Shown: positions 46,357 to 54,164 of the stretch, piece after piece
How positions within the stretch are numbered: the first letter of the stretch is position 1
Layout: each line of letters starts with the position of its first letter
Origin: PLanc-01 sp035342095
Lineage (GTDB): Bacteria > Planctomycetota > Phycisphaerae > Sedimentisphaerales > Anaerobacaceae
Direction: 5' to 3'
Assembly: GCA_035342095.1 (NCBI GenBank)
Contig: DAOQWL010000014.1
Location: 18,668-82,667, forward strand
DNA: 64,000 bases
Made by a program: the position numbers and the translations under genes
The notes under the pieces: model-generated
Database searches by the model: none
Told to the model about the DNA's origin: nothing
Seen by the model: the letters and a program-made list of their open reading frames with translations, nothing else

Positions 46357-46639
46357 AGATCAGTTCCGGCTCAATCACCTTCCAGCCATCAGGTGTGACG
46401 GCCCGGCTGGACACAACGTCTGCTCGCGTGCCCAGGAGCTTCTCGATGGTCTCGCACAATGTGACGAACTCAAGTCCGACGGAAGGATCGACTTCCACCA
46501 GGATATCCACATCGCTGTCCTCCCGCTGATCCCCTCTCGCGTACGAACCGAAAAGAGCCAGCCTGCGAACCTTGAAGCCCGCCTGCAGGCGACCCTTGTT
46601 CTCGGCCAACACCTTCAAGATCTGCTCTTTCGTCGCCAT
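46349..46639 (-). CDS. mntA: MntA-like nucleotidyltransferase antitoxin
   Basis: 96 residues. GLFGSYARG-type motif (here LALFGSYARGDQREDSDVD) supplies the two metal Asp and a third is in TRADVVSS. In known HepT/MntA pairs it transfers AMP groups to the HepT tyrosine. It is transcribed first, with hepT overlapping its end. This is the fourth nucleotidyltransferase module in the window and the only one whose toxin carries the full active-site motif. Confidence 0.88.
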   Translation of the reverse strand: MATKEQILKVLAENKGRLQAGFKVRRLALFGSYARGDQREDSDVDILVEVDPSVGLEFVTLCETIEKLLGTRADVVSSRAVTPDGWKVIEPELIYV

Positions 46640-46755
46640 AACCGTGATCGATCTCCTGTCTCAATTGATTATATCCCAATGCGTAGAGCAAACAAGGCGT
46701 CGCGGCTGTTATATTGGTGAGAACCGAAGTTCTCGCTGAAAGGGCCTTTTCGGTG

Positions 46756-47301
46756 ATGGTGGAAGACAGGGTGTTGGTCTGGCGGCTCAACCGCGGCGAC
46801 GCGACTGCGCTGTCTCGCGTGTACGAGAAGTACCGCGAGGATCTGCTGCGCCTGGCCGGCTCGATACTGAGCGACCGGACAGCGGCTGAGGACATCGTGC
46901 AGGACGTCTTCATTCGCTTCGCGGGCCTGGCCCGGACGTTCCGGCTGACCGGAAGCCTGAAAGGGTACTTGGCGACGTGTGTCGCCAACGCGGCCCGCAA
47001 CCAGATCGTCGCCTCCCGGCGCCGGGAGACGGCGGGTCTGGATGAAGCCCTCGGGCTCGCGTCGGACGGGGCGCCGCCCGACGCCTGGGCGATCTACAGC
47101 GAACGGTTCACGCGGGTCGCCCAGGCGATGGCGGAATTGCCGGTCGAGCAGCGGGAGGTCGTGACGCTGCACCTGTACGGCGATCTGCCTTTCCGCGAGA
47201 TCGCCGCATGGCAGAAGACATCGATCAAGACCGTCCAGAGCCGTTATCGCTACGGCCTGGAGAAACTGCGGTCGCTTTTGGACGGCGAGGTAGAAGAATG
47301 A
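46756..47301 (+). CDS. ECF-type RNA polymerase sigma factor, second copy
   Basis: 181 residues from ATG 46756. Region 2: RVYEKYREDLLRLAGSIL and AAEDIVQDVFIRFAG, KGYLATCVANAARNQI; region 4: AELPVEQREVVTLHLYGDLPFREIAA then KTSIKTVQSRYRYGLEKLR, a helix-turn-helix. ECF factors answer envelope or external signals. It shares an ATGA overlap with the LolA-like gene behind it, the same architecture as the pair at 42787-45367 although the two sigma factors are clearly different. Confidence 0.88.
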   Translation: MVEDRVLVWRLNRGDATALSRVYEKYREDLLRLAGSILSDRTAAEDIVQDVFIRFAGLARTFRLTGSLKGYLATCVANAARNQIVASRRRETAGLDEALGLASDGAPPDAWAIYSERFTRVAQAMAELPVEQREVVTLHLYGDLPFREIAAWQKTSIKTVQSRYRYGLEKLRSLLDGEVEE

Positions 47302-48173
47302 AGCCTCTGAAGGACATGGTCCGATTCATCCGGCATGCACGGATCGACACGAAGAGCAGCATGGACATGCAAGTGCAGCGGAAGATGCGCGACGCCTATG
47401 ACGATTCCGCTCCTGGGCACGTGACGGGATACGCGGGCGGCAGGATCGCCCGACTGGCCGTCGCGGCAGTGGTGCTCGTCGGCGCCGGCGTGCTCATCGA
47501 CCGTCTGGCCGGCCCCTTTAACGGCAGCGTTGCCTGGGCCCAGGTCGCGCAGCGGTTCCAGTCCGTGTCGTTCGCCTATGCCTCCATCTATGTGAGGAAC
47601 TACGCTTTGGCTGAGCCCAGGCAATATGAACTGTGGATGGGCAAAGGCGGTTATGCCCGGATGCGGGTCGGCTCGCAGGTCATCTTCGGTCGGGACGGGC
47701 AGGTGAGCCGGGCCTTCGACATCTGGCAGCGCCGTGCGGTCAAGGCCGATCCGGCCGCCGCGGACATCCTGCGCATGCTCCAGACGCCCGACGAGGTCTC
47801 GCTGGAGACGGTGATTCGCTGCCTCTCCGGCGGCAAACTGGTGGACATCACGCCCGCGGTCAACACGGAGGCCGCCATCGGCGAGGACCTGGCCATCTTC
47901 GACGCCCAGTCCGCAGTCAGTCCGGGTTGGGTGCGAATCTACGCGCTTCGCGAGAGCAAGCTGCCGGTCGGGCTTCGCATCTGGGACCCGGTCGAAGGGT
48001 TCTCGGTGGATGCCCTCATCACGTATGCCAAGGATCAGCCTGCGATCTTCTTCGACCCGAATGCGTTCGAGGCCAGACTGACGGAGCCGGGCTACAGCAA
48101 CATCGCTCTGGCCTATCTGTTCCTCAAGGACCCCGGCGGCCAGGATGTCACGCCGGGCGACCTGGACCGGTAG
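47298..48173 (+). CDS. Membrane-anchored LolA-like protein, partner of second ECF sigma factor
   Basis: 291 residues. A cytoplasmic basic region of about 50 residues precedes one membrane helix (LAVAAVVLVGAGVLIDRL). The external part is LolA-like (WMGKGGYARMRVGSQVIFGRDGQVSRAFD; PVGLRIWDPVEGFSVDALITYA). By position and topology it is the likely regulator of its overlapping sigma factor; it has no classical zinc anti-sigma motif. Much shorter than its counterpart at 43271. Confidence 0.75.
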   Translation: MKPLKDMVRFIRHARIDTKSSMDMQVQRKMRDAYDDSAPGHVTGYAGGRIARLAVAAVVLVGAGVLIDRLAGPFNGSVAWAQVAQRFQSVSFAYASIYVRNYALAEPRQYELWMGKGGYARMRVGSQVIFGRDGQVSRAFDIWQRRAVKADPAAADILRMLQTPDEVSLETVIRCLSGGKLVDITPAVNTEAAIGEDLAIFDAQSAVSPGWVRIYALRESKLPVGLRIWDPVEGFSVDALITYAKDQPAIFFDPNAFEARLTEPGYSNIALAYLFLKDPGGQDVTPGDLDR

Positions 48174-48227
48174 CAGACCACTTAACCGACACATACTACG
48201 GATTCACGAATTCCAGGAGAAGGCACT

Positions 48228-49010
48228 ATGCCGAGAACGGAGAATCTCCAACCAGAACGAAACGGTTTCACACTGATCGAGCTGCTGGTCGTGATCGCGA
48301 TCATCACGGTGCTGATGTCGGTGCTGGTGCCGGGCCTGCGAAAGGCGAAGGAACACGCCCGGCGGGTCGCGTGCCAGAACAACCTGCACCAGGGCCTCAT
48401 CGTCGGCAACCTCTACGCGAGCGACTTCGACGGGTTCCTGCCGGAGGGCAACATCATCGACAAGTCGGCCTCCGGCTATAACAAGGAGTGGGACAAGGCC
48501 GACCTGTTGACCTTGGTCAGTTACAAGACGATGCTGGCCTTCGGCAACTACGGCCTGACGGAAGAGCACGCCACCTGCGAGACCGCCCGCAAGTATTTCG
48601 AGTCGAAGCCCGACTGGCTGAGCCCCCTGCCGGCCACGCGCCCCCTCGTCTCGGCCGCCCATATCGGCTGGATCTACTGGGGCAACCGCGGCAACTGGAC
48701 CGACGCCAACACCGGCCGCAAGTACGTCACCGCCAGGAAGGTGACGGACAAACCCACGTCGAAGACGCTCGTCACTTGCTTCTGCTACAACCGCTACGAC
48801 GCGGTCGGCGCGGGCGGCCAATGGCCCGCCTGGTACGCTTCGCACGTCGGCGCGACGTTCCAGTACGCAACGGATCGGCCGATGAAGCCGACGCCCGACG
48901 GCCTCGTCGTCGGCTACCTCGACGGCGCCGCGAGGTTCGTCAAGTGGGCCGACCTGACCCCCAGCAATCACGAGGGCGACTACATCGTCTATTACGACAG
49001 CGGGACGTGA
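48228..49010 (+). CDS. Prepilin-type exported protein
   Basis: 260 residues. The N-terminal cleavage/methylation motif GFTLIELLVVIAIITVLMSV is the type II secretion pseudopilin or type IV pilin signature; it is followed by LVPGLRKAKEHARRVACQNN, as in the many planctomycete proteins of the DUF1559-like class. The remainder is beta-rich with Trp and Tyr (GWIYWGNRGNWTDANTG). It is probably processed by a prepilin peptidase and displayed at the surface; no pilus assembly genes are nearby. A family E palindrome begins 7 nt after the stop. Confidence 0.85.
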   Translation: MPRTENLQPERNGFTLIELLVVIAIITVLMSVLVPGLRKAKEHARRVACQNNLHQGLIVGNLYASDFDGFLPEGNIIDKSASGYNKEWDKADLLTLVSYKTMLAFGNYGLTEEHATCETARKYFESKPDWLSPLPATRPLVSAAHIGWIYWGNRGNWTDANTGRKYVTARKVTDKPTSKTLVTCFCYNRYDAVGAGGQWPAWYASHVGATFQYATDRPMKPTPDGLVVGYLDGAARFVKWADLTPSNHEGDYIVYYDSGT

Positions 49011-49016
49011 GTAGAG

Positions 49017-49037
49017 GCGGTGCGTGGTACGCACCGC
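49017..49037. repeat. Family E palindrome (E2)
   Basis: GCGGTGCGT-ggt-ACGCACCGC, 9-bp perfect arms, 7 nt after a stop codon. Confidence 0.75.
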
Positions 49038-49145
49038 TTGCCTGGCACATCCAATTTGCACCTACCCAACCGTCCGGTCCCATGCGATAATAGGGTTTCG
49101 ATAGCGGAGTACGTCTGTCACAAGCCCCACGGACGGAGTGCGACG

Positions 49146-49874
49146 ATGCCGGATGCACGACGGCTGTATTTCCTCGACAATCTGAAGATCGGCCTCACGA
49201 TCCTCGTGATCGCCCACCACGTGGGCCAGGCCCACGGCCCAACGGGCGGCGCGTGGCTGATCCAGGAAGCGACCCGTGCCGCGATCCTGGGTCCCTTCTT
49301 CACGGTGAACCGCTCGTTCTTCATGAGGCGGAAATGGTATCCCATCGACAGGTGGGTGGGCTTCCTGGGTTTCATCCAGGTGGCCTTTGCCGATGTCCCT
49401 CGCGACTTGAGCTGCTTCGTTCTCGGCGCGGTCGCCTATCGCAGGCAGTGGTTCCTCGGGATCACAGCGAGGATGGGAGCGATCTGGCTGTCGGTCGGCC
49501 TGACGCTCGCGGCGCTGTGGTACACCTTCTCGCTGGGGCACCTGTGGAGCGCCCTGCACATCAGTCGCGAGGTCCACGGCTACATCTATCCCGTCTGGGA
49601 GTCGTTCCTGTGCTGCGGAATGTGCCTGGGCCTGCTCGTCCTGTTCCGCGAGAAGCTGAATTCTCAAGGACGCCTGGGCAGACTGATGGCCGCGAATCAG
49701 TACGCCGCGTATCTATTCCATGTGCCTGTGGTGATCGCGATCCAGGTTGCCGTCGCGAGCGCGCCGATGTCGCCCTTCACGAAGTTCGTTCTCGTGACGG
49801 CGTTGAGCGTCCCGCTGACATTCCTGCTCAGCGCCGCGATTCGAACGCCGGCGTTTGTGAGGAGAGTCCTATAG
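49146..49874 (+). CDS. Acyltransferase-3 family protein with internal deletion
   Basis: 242 residues. The start RRLYFLDNLKIGLTILVIAHHVGQAHGPTGG and FFTVNRSFFM are the first helices of OafA/acyltransferase-3 membrane enzymes, and WYPIDRWVGFLGFIQ with FVLGAVAYRRQWF is a later part. Between FFM and KWYP about 130 residues, including several helices, are absent while the frame is kept. Family members normally have near 370 residues and ten helices. The product probably cannot work as an O-acyltransferase; an in-frame deletion is the simplest explanation. Convergent and overlapping the DUF6485 gene by 6 nt. Confidence 0.7.
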   Translation: MPDARRLYFLDNLKIGLTILVIAHHVGQAHGPTGGAWLIQEATRAAILGPFFTVNRSFFMRRKWYPIDRWVGFLGFIQVAFADVPRDLSCFVLGAVAYRRQWFLGITARMGAIWLSVGLTLAALWYTFSLGHLWSALHISREVHGYIYPVWESFLCCGMCLGLLVLFREKLNSQGRLGRLMAANQYAAYLFHVPVVIAIQVAVASAPMSPFTKFVLVTALSVPLTFLLSAAIRTPAFVRRVL

Positions 49875-50063
49875 CTTCCACGCCTTCGCGAAGGCCTTGA
49901 AGCTGCGGTCGTAGGTCTTCTCGACGTCGTCGGGGAAACAGCAGGCGGGCAGTTGCTTCGACGACAGGTGATAGCTCAGGCACTCGCAGCAGATGCCCTT
50001 GTTGCTGCAACCGGGATACGAGCAGTTGCAGTTCTCCAGGTTCCTGGCTTTCCGGCATTCCAT
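49869..50063 (-). CDS. Small Cys-rich DUF6485-like protein
   Basis: 64 residues from ATG 50063 (GAGG upstream). Cys spacing is CNCSYPGCSNKGICCECL, followed by PACCFP and a YDRSFKAFAKAW tail: the DUF6485 pattern of small cytosolic proteins, presumably metal- or cluster-binding. Longer upstream frame is Arg/Ser-rich and unlikely to be translated. It lies 7 nt after the zinc-ribbon gene and is probably co-transcribed. Confidence 0.75.
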   Translation of the reverse strand: MECRKARNLENCNCSYPGCSNKGICCECLSYHLSSKQLPACCFPDDVEKTYDRSFKAFAKAWKL

Positions 50064-50070
50064 AGGGTCC

Positions 50071-50334
50071 TCACCTCCACTTGTGCTTCTTCTTCTCGAA
50101 CGGGTTGCCCATGATCTTGTAGACGGTTGTCCCGCATTCGAGGCACCGCCACTCGCGAGTCCGTCGGGCATCACGAATCCAGAAGATCGCCCACAGCCCG
50201 GTCAGCAGCGTCAGAATCAGGTGCGGGACGTGGTTGATCCCCTGCCGCCCGACCGGCACCTGCTTGAGGCATTTGCCGCAGTAGCCGCTGGCCTCCTCGA
50301 ACCGACTGAATCGCAGTATTGCAGGCATCGCCAT
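50071..50334 (-). CDS. Small membrane protein with paired Cys knuckles
   Basis: 87 residues. An N-terminal YCGKCLKQV and a C-terminal WRCLECGTTVY make two CxxC pairs, probably one zinc ribbon, separated by a hydrophobic segment HLILTLLTGLWAIFWI. ATG 50334 is used but has a weak ribosome site; a start two codons later is equally possible. No family recognised beyond zinc-ribbon-like. Next to the DUF6485 gene. Confidence 0.6.
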   Translation of the reverse strand: MAMPAILRFSRFEEASGYCGKCLKQVPVGRQGINHVPHLILTLLTGLWAIFWIRDARRTREWRCLECGTTVYKIMGNPFEKKKHKWR

Positions 50335-50425
50335 CGTCGCTTGAGTCACCGAAACCGTCCAATCAACCGAGTGTAGCAGGATCGATTCGGGAATGCAAAC
50401 CGCTTTGGCGCCGATGCAGTCTCGA

Positions 50426-51421
50426 TCATCGGAGCGTGAAGACCCTCCCATCCCCTGGACGGATCAGGTAGGGGTTGCCTGTCCCGTCCCAGGCGATCTT
50501 CATCCTGGACAGATGCCAGCTCGCGCCCTTGTCGCTGTTGCCCTGGAAGAACAGGTGCATCTGTCCATCGCGGTCGGTGAAGACGCCGGGATGGCCGGAC
50601 TCGCTGGCGTTCCAGTCGCCCGCATCGCCGTTGGGCAGCAACGGCTCCTGGGAGAGCCGCGTCCAGGAGACGCCGTCGGCGCTGACGGCACAGCCAATCT
50701 GCTGTGGCTCGTTGTTGTACCCGCCGGCATAGAACATGAACAGCCGGCCATCGTGCTTGCAGACCGAGGGGGCCTCGATGCACTTCCTCTCCCACGGCAG
50801 TTGTGGTTCGAGAATCGACGCATCGCACAACTGGGTCCACTTATCCCGCCCATAGTCCGAGTCCGGCGGCGCCCAGGCGACGACGAGCTTCTGGACTCTC
50901 ATTTCCGGGTCGCGCGTGGCGCAGTACAGCAGCAGGCGGCCCTCGTGCTCGATCACATCGGCATCGATGGCCCGCCCGCAATTCCAATCGCCTGTCGGCC
51001 TGAAGATGGGGTTCGTCGCGTTGCGCGTGAAGTGAATGCCGTCATCGGAAACCGCGTGGCAGATCGCGTCGTCGCGCCCATTGCCATAGGTCTGGTAGAA
51101 CAGGTGGAGTCTGTCGTTGCGGACCATCGCAGCGGGTGCGGCGAGCCCCTTGCTCTCACAACCGCCCGCCGGAAGGACCTCGCCTGCCTTGGTCCAGTGC
51201 GTCAGGTCGCCGCTTTCCGCGACGCCGACCGCCCATCCGTCCGCGCCTCGGTTTACCGAGTAGTACATCAGATACCGCCCCTGGAACCACTCCACGTCGG
51301 GGTCCTTCGCGAGGGACCGGCCGTGAGACGTGTCTGTGTAATACATCTCGGGCTGCGCACCCGTGCCTCCGAACACAACGGAGGACGAAGCAAGACACAG
51401 GACGATCGTGCTTGCGTTCAT
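50426..51421 (-). CDS. Exported five-bladed beta-propeller glycosidase-like protein (GH43/GH117 type)
   Basis: 331 residues from ATG 51421 (AGGGGA 6 nt upstream). After a signal peptide (TIVLCLASSSVVFGG), repeating blades appear with AKDPDVEWFQGRYLMYYSV (catalytic-type Asp), LAAPAAMVRNDRLHLFYQ, RAIDADVIEHEGRLLLYCA (second acid) and GHPGVFTDRDGQMHLFFQG. This arrangement fits the GH43/GH32/GH117/GH130 propeller fold; the polysaccharide substrate is unknown. Single gene. Confidence 0.78.
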   Translation of the reverse strand: MNASTIVLCLASSSVVFGGTGAQPEMYYTDTSHGRSLAKDPDVEWFQGRYLMYYSVNRGADGWAVGVAESGDLTHWTKAGEVLPAGGCESKGLAAPAAMVRNDRLHLFYQTYGNGRDDAICHAVSDDGIHFTRNATNPIFRPTGDWNCGRAIDADVIEHEGRLLLYCATRDPEMRVQKLVVAWAPPDSDYGRDKWTQLCDASILEPQLPWERKCIEAPSVCKHDGRLFMFYAGGYNNEPQQIGCAVSADGVSWTRLSQEPLLPNGDAGDWNASESGHPGVFTDRDGQMHLFFQGNSDKGASWHLSRMKIAWDGTGNPYLIRPGDGRVFTLR

Positions 51422-51652
51422 GAGTTTCCCCTGACAGATTCCCGGCCAGACAACGAGCCGCCCCCACCCGGCGACGGCGACCGCCATTGTAGGCCATCGG
51501 TCGGAGAACGCAATCGCCTCTCCAGCCCTCATCGTGCCCGGCATCTTGACTCCGCGGTCGTCCTGGGATAGAGGTTATACTGTGATGGACTCGACGCGGA
51601 CCTCGGCATTCGGGGTCGCGCCGAAGAAACGGACTTCTACCGGAGAACGGAT

Positions 51653-52441
51653 ATGGCTGGTCACTCGTTGAGCACTCAGCGCGGATTGTGCGTCGTCATC
51701 ACTTGTGCGTGTGTCCTGGCGACTGGCTGCCAGTCTTCGCGGCCGGCGCCGCGAGCCGAGAGCATCCGCATCTCGGACGATGTCTTCGTGCAGCCCATCG
51801 CCCCCGGCGTCTGGGTACACACCACGTACTACGATCTGCCCAACTACGGGCGCTGCCCCGCGAACGGGCTCGTCGTCGTCGATGGCAACGACGCCTTGCT
51901 GATCGACCTGCCCTGGACGGACGAACTGACCGCGACGCTGTGCGATTGGATCTCGCTGAGTCAGGGCGCGACCGTGAAGACGGTGGTCCCCACACACTTC
52001 CACCAGGACTGCATGGGCGGCCTGGAGGAGGCCCACCGGCGCGGGGCGGTCTCCTACGCCTTGGACCGGACCGTCGAGATTGCCAGGCAGAAGCGCCTCC
52101 CAGTCCCACAGATTCCCTACCGATTCCGCACGATGGTCCATTGCGCCGGCACGGTCGCTCTCGCGACCTATTTCGGGTCCGGACACACGACCGACAACGT
52201 CGTCGTCTGGCTGCCCCAGAAGCAAATCCTGTTTGGCGGCTGCCTTATCAAGTCCATGGATTCCCAGTCGCTCGGCAATACCACCGACGGCGACCTGGCG
52301 GCCTATCCGGCCACGCTTCGCAAGGTGCAGGCCAACTACCGTCATGCCAGAATCGTCGTCCCCGGCCACGGCGACTGGGGCGGTCCCGAACTGATTCAAC
52401 ACACGCTGGAACTGTGCGCCCCCGCCAAGGCCAAACCCTGA
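51653..52441 (+). CDS. Subclass-B1-like metallo-beta-lactamase, predicted lipoprotein
   Basis: 262 residues. Signal peptide with a lipobox (LATGC, Cys near 26). Complete B1 metal set: His115, His117 and Asp119 (THFHQDCMGG), His178 (GHTTDN), Cys197 (FGGCLIKS) and His239 (PGHGDWGG). Zn1 would bind three His and Zn2 Asp/Cys/His. This Cys-containing pattern with GGCLIKS is the B1 beta-lactamase type and not the hydrolase/glyoxalase branches. Enzymes of the class open beta-lactam rings in the periplasm. Followed 9 nt later by a hypothetical gene. Activity against antibiotics is inferred from motifs only. Confidence 0.82.
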   Translation: MAGHSLSTQRGLCVVITCACVLATGCQSSRPAPRAESIRISDDVFVQPIAPGVWVHTTYYDLPNYGRCPANGLVVVDGNDALLIDLPWTDELTATLCDWISLSQGATVKTVVPTHFHQDCMGGLEEAHRRGAVSYALDRTVEIARQKRLPVPQIPYRFRTMVHCAGTVALATYFGSGHTTDNVVVWLPQKQILFGGCLIKSMDSQSLGNTTDGDLAAYPATLRKVQANYRHARIVVPGHGDWGGPELIQHTLELCAPAKAKP

Positions 52442-52450
52442 GACCGAACC

Positions 52451-52852
52451 ATGCGAGACATCGAGTACCGGACAACCGTTCAGGACGAGCACTGGCGAAA
52501 CGAGGAATTCCAGTGGGCCAGAGTGCTGGCCGAAGGCCATGCGGCCAAGGGCATGGTCCTGTTGTATCTCCAGAAGGCCTGCACCGCCTTCCACGAGTTC
52601 GAGCCCGCCTTCAAGGCCGGCGCCCTCGATCCGAGCCGGCTCGATTTCTTCCGCCGGCGGCTGGCGAATCGACTCGGGCATCTCGTGACCACGATGAAGA
52701 ACAACGATCTCGACAAGCTCGACGGAGCGCCCGAAATCGACGACATTCTTCACGCCGTCGAATCAGCGAAGAGCCTGGAAGACCTCGCGGAACTGACCGA
52801 CAGGCTGCATTCGACCGGTCACACGCTGCTCGACGCCCTCGAACGAGCGTGA
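52451..52852 (+). CDS. Hypothetical helical protein
   Basis: 133 residues, soluble, nearly all helix (RVLAEGHAAKGMVLLYLQKA; FFRRRLANRLGHLVTTMK; LEDLAELTDRLHS). It starts 9 nt after the metallo-beta-lactamase stop and is likely co-transcribed. No family recognised and no signal peptide, so it works in the cytoplasm. Confidence 0.6.
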   Translation: MRDIEYRTTVQDEHWRNEEFQWARVLAEGHAAKGMVLLYLQKACTAFHEFEPAFKAGALDPSRLDFFRRRLANRLGHLVTTMKNNDLDKLDGAPEIDDILHAVESAKSLEDLAELTDRLHSTGHTLLDALERA

Positions 52853-52959
52853 GGTGCCTCCATCGCAGAGTGTACGATCGCCTGTCAATTCACGGTTGAC
52901 CTGTCCGGCGGAATCCGGATAATGACCCGCTCTGATTGTGGCATGGAGTCTTGTATAGG

Positions 52960-53640
52960 ATGACCGACGCGATTCGTGAACCTCTCACCTTGTTCTTCGA
53001 CCTCGACGGGACATTGAGCGATCCCAGCGACGGGATCACGCGGTGCATCCAGTACGCGCTCAAGAACCTGGGCCGGGCCCAACCGCCCAAGGCGGAACTG
53101 GTGCAGTTCATCGGTCCACCGTTGCGATGGACGTTCCCCCGCCTGCTCGGCAGCGACGACCAAGACCTGATCGACCGGGCCGTGGGTTTCTACCGCGTGC
53201 GGTACGGCGATGTCGGGCTATTCGAGAACGTCGTCTATCCCGGCGTCCCGGAGTTGCTGGAACGTCTCCACGCGGCGGGCCACCGGCTCTATGTGGTCAC
53301 CTCCAAGCCGACGGTCTACTCGGACCGAATCATCCAGCGGTTCGGATTCGACCGCTTCTTCCTCAAGGTCTTCGGCCCGCAGCTCGACGGACGCTTCGAT
53401 GAGAAGAGCGAACTCATCGGGCACCTTCTGCGCGAGCTTTCGCTCGACCCGGGCCGGACGGTCATGATCGGCGACCGGGCCCGCGACATCGAATCGGGCA
53501 AGGACCACGGGACCCGCACGATCGGCGTGACCTACGGCTTCGGCAGCGAAGCGGAGATCGCCGCCGCGGGACCCGACGACATCTGCCGGCATCCCGACGA
53601 AATCCACCAGGCCGTCACCTGCTTGGCCGCACGGCACTGA
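52960..53640 (+). CDS. HAD-superfamily phosphatase (phosphoglycolate phosphatase-like)
   Basis: 226 residues. Motif I LFFDLDGTLSDP (nucleophile and acid Asp), motif II VVTSKP, Lys in FLKVFGPQLDGR, motif III MIGDRARDIESG. The helical cap lies between motif I and II (QYALKNLGRAQPPKAELVQF). This is the Gph/PpaX group, dephosphorylating phosphoglycolate, pyrophosphate or nucleotides. ATG 52960 chosen as the first residue before the motif; its ribosome site (GGAG, 11 nt) is weak. Confidence 0.85.
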   Translation: MTDAIREPLTLFFDLDGTLSDPSDGITRCIQYALKNLGRAQPPKAELVQFIGPPLRWTFPRLLGSDDQDLIDRAVGFYRVRYGDVGLFENVVYPGVPELLERLHAAGHRLYVVTSKPTVYSDRIIQRFGFDRFFLKVFGPQLDGRFDEKSELIGHLLRELSLDPGRTVMIGDRARDIESGKDHGTRTIGVTYGFGSEAEIAAAGPDDICRHPDEIHQAVTCLAARH

Positions 53641-53711
53641 CGCACCCGTCCGTGACCTCACGATTCGTCAAGAAATCCTTCATCTCCAATGAACCTTCCC
53701 GACGATATATC

Positions 53712-53729
53712 GTAATATCTATATATTAC
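53712..53729. promoter_or_regulatory. AT-rich inverted repeat, likely ArsR-family operator
   Basis: GTAATATCTATATATTAC: arms GTAATA/TATTAC around six bases, in a strongly AT-rich patch (53704-53738) that contrasts with the GC-rich surroundings and also holds CGATATATCG and a second ATTAC half-site. It lies 27 nt before the ArsR start, the usual position for a metal/thiol-responsive operator. Confidence 0.6.
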
Positions 53730-53756
53730 AATATTACAGAATGAAGGGTCTGGATC

Positions 53757-54056
53757 ATGGACAAAGAACTGGCAATCCACGCAGCGGAAGTGCTCAAGGC
53801 AGTAGCCCACCCGCTTCGGCTGATGATTGTCGAGTTCCTCCAGGACAAGGAGCATACCGTCGGGGAGATCGTGGAAACGCTCGGAGAGAAACAAGCACTC
53901 ACGAGCCAACAGCTCAACCTCATGAAGGACAAGGGCGTGCTCGCCTCTCGACGAGAGGGAACCAGGGTGTTCTATCGCATCCAGAATCCAAACGTAATTC
54001 GAGTGCTAGACTGTATTTACGATCATTGCAGCCCCTCGCAGAAGGCAGAACGATGA
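53757..54056 (+). CDS. ArsR-family transcriptional regulator
   Basis: 99 residues. A winged helix: EVLKAVAHPLRLMIVEFLQ, EHTVGEIVETLGEKQALTSQQLNLMKDKGVLASRREGTRVFYR, the ArsR/SmtB fold. A CxC or CVC metal motif is absent (only one late Cys), so the inducer may be other than arsenite or zinc, for instance redox or a lipid. It follows its own probable operator and starts the operon up to 59345; GAAGGG is upstream. Repression of this operon is inference. Confidence 0.85.
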   Translation: MDKELAIHAAEVLKAVAHPLRLMIVEFLQDKEHTVGEIVETLGEKQALTSQQLNLMKDKGVLASRREGTRVFYRIQNPNVIRVLDCIYDHCSPSQKAER

Positions 54057-54164
54057 ACAGGGAGCCCCTGAGAGCGTAAAGGCATACAAATCACCCCCTG
54101 TTCTGTGGGTGTTTCAAGACGATGCCGACGGGTGATCCGTCCTGGATTTCGGGTTTCGGGGATT

